Of a stretch of 64,000 nucleotides of DNA, positions 34,497-43,323 are shown piece by piece. Source of the stretch: Humibacillus xanthopallidus (lineage in GTDB: Bacteria; Actinomycetota; Actinomycetes; Actinomycetales; Dermatophilaceae); the NCBI RefSeq assembly GCF_006717145.1, contig NZ_VFQF01000003.1, positions 62,001 to 126,000 of the forward strand, written 5' to 3'. Position numbers and translations under genes: made by a program. The notes beneath the pieces were generated by a model. The model made no database searches, was not told the origin of the DNA, and was given only the letters and a program-made list of their open reading frames with translations. The first letter of the stretch is position 1, and every line of letters begins with the position of its first letter.

Positions 34497-35150
34497 ATGG
34501 CGACCCTGCCGCTCTTCCCCCTCGGCACCGTGCTCCTGCCGGGCGCCCAGCTGCCGCTGCAGATCTTCGAGCCGCGCTACGTCGCCCTGCTCCGTGACCT
34601 CCTCGCGGGCCAGGACGAACGCTCGCCGCTCTTCGGGGTCGTCGCGATCCGCGAGGGCTACGAGGTCGGCGAAGACGGTGTCCGGGCGCTGCACCCCGTC
34701 GGGTGTGCCGCCCTGCTGACCCAGGCCGCGGCGCTCGAGGGTGAGCGCTTCCTCGTCGTCTCCGTCGGCACCGACCGCTTCCGCCTCGACGGCATCGACC
34801 CGGCAGCCGCGACGCCCTACGCGACGGGCGACGTCACGTGGCTCGACGAGCCGGAGGGCGACGACCTGCGGGTCAGCACCCTCGCCGAGCGGGTGCGGGA
34901 GCAGCTCCTCGCCTTCGCCGCGCTCCTCGGGCAGGACGAGCCCGAGCTCCCCGACGACAACCGGCTGCTGTCGTATGCCGTCCCGCAGGTCGTTCCGCTC
35001 GACGTCGGCGACCGCCAGTCCCTCCTCGAGAGCACGGACACCGAGTCTCGCCTGCGTCTCGGCCTCGCGCTGGTGCGACGCGAGCAGGAGTTCGCGACGG
35101 CTCTGGGAGCGGTGTCGCAGCCGCCCCACCCGCCGATGAACCTCAACTGA
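34497..35150 (+). CDS. Lon N-terminal-domain (LON substrate-binding) protein
   Basis: 217 aa. MATLPLFPLGTVLLPGAQLP followed by LQIFEPRYVALL is the hallmark of the LON substrate-binding domain; FGVVAIREG and RFRLDGI continue it. No ATPase or protease domain is present. Stand-alone proteins of this kind are common in actinobacteria; they may bind unfolded proteins. GGAG lies close (2 nt) to ATG. Confidence 0.88.
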   Translation: MATLPLFPLGTVLLPGAQLPLQIFEPRYVALLRDLLAGQDERSPLFGVVAIREGYEVGEDGVRALHPVGCAALLTQAAALEGERFLVVSVGTDRFRLDGIDPAAATPYATGDVTWLDEPEGDDLRVSTLAERVREQLLAFAALLGQDEPELPDDNRLLSYAVPQVVPLDVGDRQSLLESTDTESRLRLGLALVRREQEFATALGAVSQPPHPPMNLN

Positions 35151-35202
35151 CGGCGCGCCGGCAAGCCGCGCGGCGAGGGGGTGCCGTCGTAGGGTCGGAC
35201 TC

Positions 35203-35616
35203 GTGTTCACCACCCCTCAGGTCAACCTCTACTCGCACGACGTGGAGCGCACCGCCGCCTTCTATGCCCACCTCGGCTTCGTCGAGTCCTTCCGCACGCC
35301 GATGCACGGTGCGGCCGACCACGTCGAGCTCAAGCTCGAGGGGCTGACGCTCGGGGTCGGCTCGGCCCAGGCCCGCCGCCGCGACCACGGCCTCGAGATC
35401 CGCCTCGACGAGCCGGGCCGCGGCGCCGAGCTCGTGCTCTGGACCCACGACGTCGAGGCGGCCTTCGCGCTCGCGACGCGCAACGGGGCGCGGGTCCTGC
35501 AGGAGCCGCACGACGTGCGCGGCCTGCGCGTCGCCTATGTCCTCGACCCCGACGACAACCCGGTCGAGTTCGTCCAGCACCGCGACGCCGGCGATCCCCC
35601 GCACCAGGTCGAGTAG
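35203..35616 (+). CDS. VOC family (glyoxalase-like) protein
   Basis: 137 aa, GTG start. Two beta-alpha-beta-beta-beta units: LYSHDVERTAAFYAHLGFVE at the start, LWTHDVEAAFALATRNGARV in the middle, and YVLDPDDNPVEFVQH at the end, with the final glutamate as a probable metal ligand. Substrate unknown. Confidence 0.88.
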   Translation: MFTTPQVNLYSHDVERTAAFYAHLGFVESFRTPMHGAADHVELKLEGLTLGVGSAQARRRDHGLEIRLDEPGRGAELVLWTHDVEAAFALATRNGARVLQEPHDVRGLRVAYVLDPDDNPVEFVQHRDAGDPPHQVE

Positions 35617-35619
35617 CCC

Positions 35620-35803
35620 TCAACCCCACGAGGTATGCGCACCGCGAGCTGAGCCACCCCAGCTCCGCAACACACCGAGCAGTCGTCAACCCCACGCGGT
35701 ATGCCGCACCGCGAGCTGAGCCACCCGCCACCGCAACACACCGAGCAGTCGTCAACCCCACGCGGTGTGCCGCACCCAGTTGGCAACTGCTCGGTGTGTT
35801 GCG
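35620..35803. repeat. 66-bp extragenic repeat, three units, with 18-bp stem
   Basis: CAACCCCACG[C/A]GGTATG...GCACCGCGAGCTGAGCCACC... recurs with a 66-bp period (CGCAACACACCGAGCAG at 35666 and 35732). The third unit is truncated and joined to an inverted copy, giving a perfect 18-bp stem 35732-35749 with 35786-35803. The next ~100 bp to 35910 is G-rich with two GGGCGGCATACCGCC motifs (about 35,813 and 35,883) and no gene. Confidence 0.8.
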
Positions 35804-35910
35804 CAGGGGACGGGCGGCATACCGCCGCGGTGGGACGGGGAGGGGGCGGGCGGCACACCCCGCGGTGGGCCGGGAGGAAGCGGGCGGCATACCGCCTCGG
35901 GGTGGATGGG

Positions 35911-37242
35911 TCAGGCGACGGCGTCGGCGGGCCGGATGCTGCGCCACGCGAGCACGCCCGCCACGACGGTCACGACGACGAGAGCGAAGGCGAGCCACAC
36001 CGGCAGGTCGACGGCGAGCAGGACGACGACCGCCACGAGAGCGACCGCGCCGGCAACGAGGGGGGTGTGCCGCCACGCCACCGCGGCGCCCCAGGCCCGG
36101 CTCGTCGTGCCACCGACGGAGCGGCGCAGGGCACTGGCCCGGGGGCCGCTGCCCGTCAGGGCCGTCACGACGAGCGCGGCGAGGGCGAGCCAGCCGATGA
36201 CGCGCAGGATGTCGCGCAGGCGGTCGGTCACTGCGGTGACGACCGAGCCGGCTGCGCCCCGGTTGCCCGGCTTGATGCCGGAGATGGCGTAGTCGCCGCC
36301 GACGCGCACCGCGACGAGCGTGAGCAGGGCCGCCACGAGCACGCCGCCGAGCGTCAGCAGCGTCGCCCGGGTCCGCCGCCGCGCGAGGAGGACTCCTCCG
36401 ACGAGCAGGCCGACGGTGACGACGAGCAGCACCCACGGCAGGCCGTTGATGAGCTGGTAGGCGGTCTTGGCCTGGCTGAGGCGCTGACCGTCGCCGACGA
36501 CGACCGTGCCTCCGATGTCCGGCAGCCGCGAGGCGCCCGGCACGCCGGCGTCCTGGAGGGCGACCCGCACGGCCCCCGAGAGCGCGTTGAGGTCGACGAC
36601 GACCTGGCCGCTGTTCTGCTGGGTGAGCACGGTGGTCTGGCCCTCGAGGAGGCGGATGAGCTGCGTGTGCGCGACGCGGTTGGCGCTGACCCAGACGTTC
36701 GCGAAGGCGTCGCTCGTGACGACGCGGTCGACGATCCGGCTGACGAGCGCCTCGGTCCGGTCCTGGACCGGCGACTGGAGCAGGGCAAGCGCCTGGGCGA
36801 GGGCGGGCGAGACGCCACGTTGCTCGAGGGCGGTGGTGAGCGATCCCATGATGTCGAGCTTCGACAGCTCCGTCATGACCTTGGCCGTCAGCTCCTGCTC
36901 GACGGCGGCCTGCACCTGAGGGTCGCTCGCGAGGGGCCCGACGACGCCGACGTAGGAGTCCGTGTCGGTGATCGTCGTCCGCGCCCAGAAGGACGCGGCC
37001 GTCACCGGCACGAGCACGCAGCCGAGCACGATCATGAGCGCCGAGAGGATGGAGAGCCACCGTCTGCGGGGCGAGACCGGCTCTGCCACGGGATGCACGG
37101 GGGCGGCGGGCGGGCCCGCGGTCGTCGCGGGCGCCGACGCGGGCGCCGACGCCGCCGCCGACGCGGGCGTCGCTTCGGGCGCCGTCGCCGACGTCGGTGT
37201 CGGTGTCGTGGGGACCGGGACGGTGTCGCCGTTCGTGCTCAT
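35911..37242 (-). CDS. multi-pass membrane protein
   Basis: 443 aa from ATG 37242. A ~65-residue Ala/Pro/Thr-rich cytosolic leader precedes the first membrane helix (ILSALMIVLGCVLVPVTAAS). A ~160-residue extracytoplasmic region follows (TITDTDSYVGVVGPLASDPQ, later AYQLINGLP), then four to five more helices. The DTDSYV...ASDPQVQ opening is common to a family of actinobacterial integral membrane proteins without assigned function. The ribosome site is weak. Confidence 0.8.
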   Translation of the reverse strand: MSTNGDTVPVPTTPTPTSATAPEATPASAAASAPASAPATTAGPPAAPVHPVAEPVSPRRRWLSILSALMIVLGCVLVPVTAASFWARTTITDTDSYVGVVGPLASDPQVQAAVEQELTAKVMTELSKLDIMGSLTTALEQRGVSPALAQALALLQSPVQDRTEALVSRIVDRVVTSDAFANVWVSANRVAHTQLIRLLEGQTTVLTQQNSGQVVVDLNALSGAVRVALQDAGVPGASRLPDIGGTVVVGDGQRLSQAKTAYQLINGLPWVLLVVTVGLLVGGVLLARRRTRATLLTLGGVLVAALLTLVAVRVGGDYAISGIKPGNRGAAGSVVTAVTDRLRDILRVIGWLALAALVVTALTGSGPRASALRRSVGGTTSRAWGAAVAWRHTPLVAGAVALVAVVVLLAVDLPVWLAFALVVVTVVAGVLAWRSIRPADAVA

Positions 37243-37299
37243 ACCGACCAGCGTGCCCGCGCACGGGGGGGTCGGCCTCACCCGCGCGGTGTGATTCGC

Positions 37300-38007
37300 T
37301 CAGCGCAGGGTGTGCAGCACTTCGCCGGCGACGACCCAGGTCGACGCCGCGCAGACGAGCACGAAGCTCGCATTCCACACCGCGCGAGGCACGTGGCTGA
37401 GGGCCGCGAGCACTCCGGGGTCGCTGCCCGAGCTGTGGTCTCCGAGCACCGCCGACAGGTGTCGCCACGCGCCCACGAGGAGCACGCACCCGAGGCTGAG
37501 CAGCACCTGGGGCTGCAGGGTGTCGCTGCGCCACCACCACAGCGCCCCGAGCCACGCCAGCGCGGCGAGGACGACGAGTACGGTGAGGGCCGACCGCACC
37601 CGGATCAGCGCGAGGAGAAGGATGACGATCATCGCGGTGATGACCGGGGCCGACCAGCCGCGCAGCGCGGCCCACACCACCGCCGCGCCGAGCAGGGCCG
37701 GCATCGGGTAGCCCGCCCACGTCGACACGATGCGCCCGAGACCCCGGGCGGGGCCGCGCGTCACGGCGTGTCCCGACATGTCGCCCCGGAGCACGAAGCC
37801 CGTGAACTGCCGGCCGACGACGATCCCGACGCCGGCGTGCCCGAGCTCGTGCACGAGGGTCACGCCGAGCCGCACGACCTGCCAGACCGGCGGCGTGATG
37901 ACGACGATGAGCGCGAGCAGCAGCACGACCGTCACCTGGGGTGCGCTGAGCGCGACCTCACCCGTGGCCGGGCGGGCACGGGCTGCGATCGCGTCGAACC
38001 ACTCCAC
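37300..38007 (-). CDS. M50B family membrane metallopeptidase
   Basis: 235 aa, GTG start. The zinc-binding motif HELGH (LVHELGHAGVG, ~53) lies within the first membrane segments and AGYPMPALLGA near residue 97 is the second conserved block of the M50B group. About six helices. Probably a site-2-type protease or an inactive relative; the usual late zinc-binding Asp motif is not obvious. It is followed by the membrane protein gene 57 bp downstream. Confidence 0.82.
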   Translation of the reverse strand: MEWFDAIAARARPATGEVALSAPQVTVVLLLALIVVITPPVWQVVRLGVTLVHELGHAGVGIVVGRQFTGFVLRGDMSGHAVTRGPARGLGRIVSTWAGYPMPALLGAAVVWAALRGWSAPVITAMIVILLLALIRVRSALTVLVVLAALAWLGALWWWRSDTLQPQVLLSLGCVLLVGAWRHLSAVLGDHSSGSDPGVLAALSHVPRAVWNASFVLVCAASTWVVAGEVLHTLR

Positions 38008-38106
38008 GGACAGCAGAACCTAGCCGACTCCCCTGTCACGTCAGGCCGCCGGCCCGCCGCCGCCCCCGGACGCTGCAGCCGCTCGCGACGCTCCCGGCGC
38101 CGCCCG

Positions 38107-39042
38107 TCAACCGATGAGCGCCCCCGGGTGCCGCGAGGTGAGCACCTCGAGGAGGAGGCGGTGCAGCGGTACGTCGACGTCCGAGGCCTCAGCCAGTCGC
38201 ACGACGGCTCCCGTCCACGCGTCGAGCTCCGACGGCCGGCCCTCGAGCAGGTCGCGCTGCAGCGAGGTCGTCGCGTCGGCGGGCTGGTCGTCGACGAAGG
38301 CCATCGTGCCGGCGACGACCTTCTCAGGCAGGTGTATGCCGCGGGCCCGGGCCAGCGTCTCCACCTCGCGCATCGCGTCACCCAGCAGGGCCCGCCGGGC
38401 GGGGTTCGAGCGCAGGGCGCCGATCGTCGCGTCGAGCGCCGCTCCGAGCCCGCCGAAGGGCACGACGAAGAGCATCTTCGACCACAGCTCCGCCCAGATG
38501 TCGTCGGGCACGGGCGACACGGCGCCGGATGCCGTGACGGCCTCGCGGAGGCGGGTGACGCGGGCCGAGGGTGACCCGGGCAGGGTCGACCACTCGTCGA
38601 AGGCGAGCGACGCCGGGCCTCCCGCGTGGGTGATGCGGCCAGGTGCGTCGATGTAGGCGAAGATCTTCGCGATGCCGGGCAGCACTGCCTCGCGGCCGAC
38701 GACCGCGGCGACCTGGTCGGGGGCCTCGACCCCGTTCTGGGTCGTGACGACCGCCGTGTCGGAGCCGACGAGGCTGGGCAGCACCTCGAGCACGGGGTCC
38801 AGCTGCCACGTCTTGACGGCGAGCAGGACGGTGTCGACCTCGCCGATGGAGGCCGGGTCGTCGGTGACACTCGCCGGCTGCACCGTGAAGTCCCCGGCCA
38901 CGCTCGTCACGACGAGCCCGTGGTCGCGGATCGCCTCGAGGTGCGGCCCCCGCGCGAGGAACGTGACGTCGTGGCCGGCCGCCGCGAGCCGCCCGCCGAA
39001 GTAGCCGCCGATCCCGCCCGTGCCGAGCACCGCGATGCGCAT
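38107..39042 (-). CDS. panE: 2-dehydropantoate 2-reductase family protein
   Basis: 311 aa. N-terminal Rossmann loop VLGTGGIGGYFGGRLAAAG at residue 5, LLAVKTWQL (~75), TTQNGVEA (~100), and the C-terminal ApbA domain with WSKMLFVVPFGGLGA (catalytic Lys ~178) and SLQRDLLEGRPSELD (~260). It reduces ketopantoate with NADPH for pantothenate synthesis, or a related ketoacid. Monocistronic. Confidence 0.88.
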   Translation of the reverse strand: MRIAVLGTGGIGGYFGGRLAAAGHDVTFLARGPHLEAIRDHGLVVTSVAGDFTVQPASVTDDPASIGEVDTVLLAVKTWQLDPVLEVLPSLVGSDTAVVTTQNGVEAPDQVAAVVGREAVLPGIAKIFAYIDAPGRITHAGGPASLAFDEWSTLPGSPSARVTRLREAVTASGAVSPVPDDIWAELWSKMLFVVPFGGLGAALDATIGALRSNPARRALLGDAMREVETLARARGIHLPEKVVAGTMAFVDDQPADATTSLQRDLLEGRPSELDAWTGAVVRLAEASDVDVPLHRLLLEVLTSRHPGALIG

Positions 39043-39183
39043 GACTGTGCCTCCTCGTCGCGCGGGCCCGCCGTCGGACCCTCCGGACCATCATCGCGCC
39101 GCGTTCGCCGCCGGGGGTAGCGTCGGTGAGCGACGTCTCGTCGAGACGCACGGCGCAAGGGAGGCAGCAGCGGTGACCGCACC

Positions 39184-39678
39184 GTGAGAGTGCTCGTCCT
39201 GTCGGACACCCACGCCCCCCGCCGCTGGAAGGCCTGCCCGCCCGCCCTGCTGCCGGAGCTCGACGCCGCCGACGTCGTCCTCCACGCCGGCGACGTGTGC
39301 ACCCCCGACGTGCTCGAGCTGCTCGCCGCGTTCGCGCCGGTGCACGTCGTCATGGGCAACAACGACGTGGCCGAGGTCGCCGAGTGGGGTGCCCCCGAGA
39401 CCCTCGAGGTCGAGCTCGAGGGCCTGCGCGTCGGCATGGTCCACGACAGCGGGCAGCGACAGGGCCGCACGGCCCGCCTGCGACGGGCCTTCCCCACCGC
39501 CGACCTCGTCGTCTTCGGCCACTCCCACATCCCGCTGGACGAGACGGGTGACGGCCTGCGCATCCTCAACCCGGGCTCGCCCACCGACCGCCGTCGTCAG
39601 CCGGCGGGCACCTTCGCCGTGCTCGACGTGCGGGACGGCGCCCTGGTCGACGCCCACATCCACGAGCTCCCCCGCTGA
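39184..39678 (+). CDS. YfcE/MJ0936-type metallophosphoesterase
   Basis: 164 aa, GTG start. Metal ligands in LSDTHAPR (~9), LHAGDVC (~38), MGNNDV (~62), MVHDSG (~88) and FGHSHIP (~117). A small calcineurin-fold phosphodiesterase; substrate unknown. Its stop codon lies in the first unit of a 16-bp tandem repeat. Confidence 0.9.
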   Translation: MRVLVLSDTHAPRRWKACPPALLPELDAADVVLHAGDVCTPDVLELLAAFAPVHVVMGNNDVAEVAEWGAPETLEVELEGLRVGMVHDSGQRQGRTARLRRAFPTADLVVFGHSHIPLDETGDGLRILNPGSPTDRRRQPAGTFAVLDVRDGALVDAHIHELPR

Positions 39679-39738
39679 GGGCGCAACCGCGCTGAGGGCC
39701 GACCGCGCTGAGGGCCGACCGCGCTGAGGGCGCGGCCA
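39671..39738. repeat. 16-bp tandem repeat, four units
   Basis: CGCGCTGAGGGCCGAC units; GCTGAGGG starts at 39674, 39691, 39707 and 39723 (spacing 17, 16, 16). It begins inside the last codons of the phosphoesterase gene and ends just before the 3' end of the convergent DUF427 gene. Confidence 0.85.
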
Positions 39739-39756
39739 TTCTCGACTCTCGCGCGG

Positions 39757-40254
39757 TCACCAGCCCCAGGAGCCGGGTCCGCCCTTGAAGGGCCCGACGA
39801 CCCGGTCGGTGATCCACCCGCCGTAGAAGCCGCCCTCCTGCGGGCGCACCCGCTCGCCGTCGACGAAGCACGCGTCCACGAGACCCGGCATGACGGCGAC
39901 GTGACCCGCCAGGACGGCATACGCCGGCACCGGGGTCGGGTAGTGCCACCCCGCCCGGGGAGCCCGCCGGCCACCTCCGACGACGTCGAAGTACGCCGCG
40001 CGTCCCTTCCACTCGCACACGCTGCTGCCCTCGACGGGCACGAGCGCGCCGGGCACGAAGGCGCCCCGCGGCAGGTAGTAGGTCGGCGGGTGGCTCGTCT
40101 CGAGGACGCGCAGGGACGCACGGGTGCGGGCGACGACCTCGCCGCCGAGGTGCACCTCGACGAGCTCGTCGCTCGCCTCGACGGCGGGTGGGCGCGGGTA
40201 GTCCCACGCCGACTCCTGCCCCGGCCCCGCCGGCAGCGGCACCGGCCGGCTCAC
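39757..40254 (-). CDS. DUF427 domain protein
   Basis: 165 aa from GTG 40254, which overlaps the upstream stop (GTGA) and has GGGAG seven nt upstream. DUF427 signatures: LRVLETSHPPTYYLPRGA, CEWKGRAAYFDV and WHYPTPVPAY. Function is undefined in the family. It is translationally coupled to the aminotransferase. Confidence 0.9.
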   Translation of the reverse strand: MSRPVPLPAGPGQESAWDYPRPPAVEASDELVEVHLGGEVVARTRASLRVLETSHPPTYYLPRGAFVPGALVPVEGSSVCEWKGRAAYFDVVGGGRRAPRAGWHYPTPVPAYAVLAGHVAVMPGLVDACFVDGERVRPQEGGFYGGWITDRVVGPFKGGPGSWGW

Positions 40255-41471
40255 GAGCTGCTCCCGCAGATCTCCTCGAGCCCGCGAGCGAGCCGGTCGA
40301 TGTCCGAGGCGTTCGTGTAGGGGGCGAGGCCCATCCGCAGCCCACCCGTGGCGCCCAGCCCGAGGTGGTGGCTGCACTCCCACGCGTAGAAGTGCCCGGC
40401 AGGAGCGTTGACGCCGCGCTCGGCGAGCCCCGCGCGCAGGTCCTGCGGGTCGTGGCCCTCGACGGTGACGAGCAGCGTCGGCGTGCGCCGCTTCGCGAGG
40501 CTGTATGCCGTGAGGCCGGGGATCGCGCGCAGCCGCTCCTCCAGCGTGACGAGGAGAGCGTCCTCGTGCTCCTCGAGCGCGGCGAACGACGCGGCGAGGC
40601 GGTCACGACGCGAATCCGACTGCGGCGCAGCAAGATCGGCGAGGAAGTCGATGGCGGCGGTGGTGCCGGCAAGCAGCTCGTAGGGCAGCGTGCCGAGCTC
40701 GAAGCGCTCGGGGACGGCGTCGCTCGAGGGCAGCAGCTTGTCGGGGTGCAGTGACTCGAGCAGCTCAGGCCTCGCGGCGAGGACCCCGTGGTGCGGGCCG
40801 AGGAACTTGTAGGGCGAGCAGACCCAGAAGTCGGCGCCGCTCGCTGGCACGTCGGTGAGCACGTGCGCGGTGGCGTGCACGCCGTCGACCCAGAGCAGGG
40901 CGCCGTGGTCGTGGGCCACGGCGGCGATGGCGGGCAGGTCGGGCCGGGTGCCGATGAGGTTGGACGCGGCGGTCACGGCGACGAGACGGGTGTGGTCCGA
41001 GACGACCGACTCGACGGCCTCGGGAGCGAACTCGCCTGTCGCAGGGTCGAACTCCGCCCAGCGCACGGTCGCCCCGACGGCCTCGGCGGCGATGACCCAC
41101 GGGCGCACGTTGGCGTCGTGGTCGAGCCGGCTGACGACGACCTCGTCGCCGGGCCCCCACCCCTTGGCGAGGGTGCGCGCGAGGTGGAAGGTGAGCTCGG
41201 TGGCCGACCGGCCGAAGACGACGCCCCGGGGGTCGACGGCGAGCAGGTCACCGACAGCGGCGCGGGCCTCGACGACGACGGCGTCGGCGCGCCGCTCGGC
41301 CGGCGTCACCGTGCCGCGGTTGGCGATGGCCGCGGTCAGCGTGTCGGCGACGGCGCGCGCGACGACCTCGGGGGTCTGCGAGCCGCCCGGCCCGTCGAAG
41401 TGCGCGGCGCCCTCGCGCAGCGCGGGGAAGTGCGAGCGGATCCGCTCGACGTCGTAGCTCTCAGCGGTCAT
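40251..41471 (-). CDS. cysteine-desulfurase-like class V aminotransferase
   Basis: 406 aa PLP enzyme. FDGPGGSQTPEVV at the start is typical of the cysteine-desulfurase-like subgroup; the PLP lysine is in CSPYKFLGPHHG (~221); the Asp that contacts the PLP nitrogen is in LLWVDGVHATAH (~195). The C-terminal half has GTLPYELLAGTTAAIDF. True SufS/IscS activity needs a mobile-loop cysteine, which is not evident here, so the reaction is uncertain. First gene of a two-gene unit with DUF427. Confidence 0.88.
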   Translation of the reverse strand: MTAESYDVERIRSHFPALREGAAHFDGPGGSQTPEVVARAVADTLTAAIANRGTVTPAERRADAVVVEARAAVGDLLAVDPRGVVFGRSATELTFHLARTLAKGWGPGDEVVVSRLDHDANVRPWVIAAEAVGATVRWAEFDPATGEFAPEAVESVVSDHTRLVAVTAASNLIGTRPDLPAIAAVAHDHGALLWVDGVHATAHVLTDVPASGADFWVCSPYKFLGPHHGVLAARPELLESLHPDKLLPSSDAVPERFELGTLPYELLAGTTAAIDFLADLAAPQSDSRRDRLAASFAALEEHEDALLVTLEERLRAIPGLTAYSLAKRRTPTLLVTVEGHDPQDLRAGLAERGVNAPAGHFYAWECSHHLGLGATGGLRMGLAPYTNASDIDRLARGLEEICGSSS

Positions 41472-41558
41472 GACCCGATCCTCTCCCGGATCGCGTCCCG
41501 TATCGAGGTGACCCCGGCACCCGCCCCTGTGCCGGGGTCACCTCGGACTGTGGGCGGC

Positions 41559-42398
41559 TCAGGCGAGCCGCGTGAAGCGCACCGCGACGTCGAGGGTCGC
41601 GACGCCCTGGCCGGAGTAGACGCCCTTGAGCGGCGGCACGTCCTCATAGTCGCGTCCGCGGGCCACGACGACGTGCTCGAGCCCGACGGGCCGGGCGTTC
41701 GTCGGGTCGGCGGCGAGCCAGGCGCCGTCCCAGAACTCGACCCACGCGTGGCTCTCGCCGACGCTCGTCTCACCCACCTCCGAGTCGCGCTTGGGCACGA
41801 GGTAGCCCGAGACGTAGCGGGCCGGGATACCGAGGCTGCGCAGCGCCCCGACGGCGATGTGCGCGAAGTCCTGGCACACCCCGCGCCGCTCGGCCCACGC
41901 CTGCTCGCCGCTGCTGTGCACCGCGGTCGAGCCGGGCTCGTAGGTCATCTCGTCGTGGAGCAGCTCGCACAGCCGGTATGCCGCCTCGCGGGGTGTCGCG
42001 AGCCCGCGCACCGAGTCGGCGAGGGAGTCCACCCCCTCGCCGGGCCGGGTGCGGCGCGAGAGCATGAGCCACTCGAAGGTGCGGTCGCGGACGGCGGGGT
42101 CCTGCAGGGTGGTCCAGCCGGCGGAGTCGACCGGCGAGTCGACAGGCACGCGCTCGACGGTGCTCGTCGCCTCGATGTCGAGGTGGCTGTGCTGCGAGAG
42201 CGACTCGAGCGCCATGACCTGCGTGCCCCAGTGGTCGCGGTAGAGCAGACTCCACGTGAGCGGCTTGACGCGCACCCGGTTGTCGAGCGTCGTCTGACCG
42301 GGCTCGTTGACCGGGCTCATGCGCAGCTCGTTGTGCGAGGCACGGACGGGCAGGTCGTAGGCCATCGACGTCGAGTGCACGATGCGGAAGCGGCGCAT
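41559..42398 (-). CDS. transglutaminase-like protein
   Basis: 279 aa. Bacterial transglutaminase N-domain (MRRFRIVHSTSMAYDLPVRA) and a core with the catalytic triad: RRGVCQDFAH (Cys ~173), SHAWVEFW (His ~211) and DPTN (Asp ~226). Third gene of an operon with an alpha-E and an ATP-grasp protein; the ATG lies one base after the alpha-E stop. The trio is widely conserved and thought to make and process peptide amide bonds. Confidence 0.93.
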   Translation of the reverse strand: MRRFRIVHSTSMAYDLPVRASHNELRMSPVNEPGQTTLDNRVRVKPLTWSLLYRDHWGTQVMALESLSQHSHLDIEATSTVERVPVDSPVDSAGWTTLQDPAVRDRTFEWLMLSRRTRPGEGVDSLADSVRGLATPREAAYRLCELLHDEMTYEPGSTAVHSSGEQAWAERRGVCQDFAHIAVGALRSLGIPARYVSGYLVPKRDSEVGETSVGESHAWVEFWDGAWLAADPTNARPVGLEHVVVARGRDYEDVPPLKGVYSGQGVATLDVAVRFTRLA

Positions 42399-42399
42399 G

Positions 42400-43323
42400 T
42401 CAGATGAGCTCCTCGGTCCACGTGGGCAGCGGGCCGGACTGGAAGTAGCGCTCGGCGATGGCGGCGGAGGCGGCGGTGACCGCGGTCTGCACGGCCTGCA
42501 TCTGCACAGGCAGGCCCGCGACGACGTCGGAGGTGATGCCGTACTCGAGCACGGTGCGGATGCTGCCGAGCCGGCGTCGTGCCTCGTCCGAGACGCCGAG
42601 CCGCTCGACCTCCGGCGAGAGCGAGCGCAGACGCGACTCGGCCTCGGTGAGGGCGAAGAGCACCGAGCGGGGGAACTGCCGGTCGAGGGCGAGGAACGCT
42701 GCGGCGCGCTCGTCGGTGAGCATGCCGCGGTGGCTGCGCATGAAGGCCTGCTGGGCGCCGCAGCTCGACAGCACCGCCGACCACGGCGGCCCACCGCTCG
42801 AGAGCCCTCCCGTCGCGACGAGCCGGGCCGTCATGTCGGCGCGCTCGAGGGCGCGGCCGAGCACGAGGAACTGCCACGCGTCGTCGTGGCTCATCGTCGA
42901 GTCGGATATGCCGGCGATGAGCGAGGCCCGCTCGCGCACCCACGACAGGTGGCGCTCGGTCACGCTGTGGCGGCCGAGGCCGTTCCACCGGTGCCACGTC
43001 GTGTTGATGCTCTCCCACAGCTCGGTCGAGAGCGTCTCCCGCGCGCGGCGGGCGTTCTCGCGCGCGGCGTGCAGGGCGCCCGTGACCGAGCTCGTCGACG
43101 ACCGGTCGAAGACGAGCCGGGAGCCGACATCAGCGACGCTCGTGGGCCCACTCACCGGCATACCCATGATGACGCCGAGCACCGTTGCGGCTGAAGCCGA
43201 CTCGTCGGCGGTGGGGTCCTCGAGGAGCTGGAGGCGCAGGGCGTCGACGATGCGGGCGGTGCCGTCGGCGCGCTCGACGTAGCGGCCGATCCAGAAGAGC
43301 GACTCGGCGATGCGGCTCAGCAC
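42400..43323 (-). CDS. alpha-E domain protein
   Basis: 307 aa, GTG start overlapping the ATP-grasp stop. It opens with the family signature MLSRIAESLFWIGRYVERAD and is helical throughout (RENARRARETLSTELWESIN, FMRSHRGMLTDERAAAFLAL). Always found beside ATP-grasp and transglutaminase genes; biochemical role unknown. Confidence 0.93.
   Translation of the reverse strand: MLSRIAESLFWIGRYVERADGTARIVDALRLQLLEDPTADESASAATVLGVIMGMPVSGPTSVADVGSRLVFDRSSTSSVTGALHAARENARRARETLSTELWESINTTWHRWNGLGRHSVTERHLSWVRERASLIAGISDSTMSHDDAWQFLVLGRALERADMTARLVATGGLSSGGPPWSAVLSSCGAQQAFMRSHRGMLTDERAAAFLALDRQFPRSVLFALTEAESRLRSLSPEVERLGVSDEARRRLGSIRTVLEYGITSDVVAGLPVQMQAVQTAVTAASAAIAERYFQSGPLPTWTEELI

Noticed and set aside
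35701-38574. 957-aa plus-strand frame
   Set aside because: Runs through intergenic repeats and antisense to three recognised genes; composition is Arg/Asp/His-rich shadow type.
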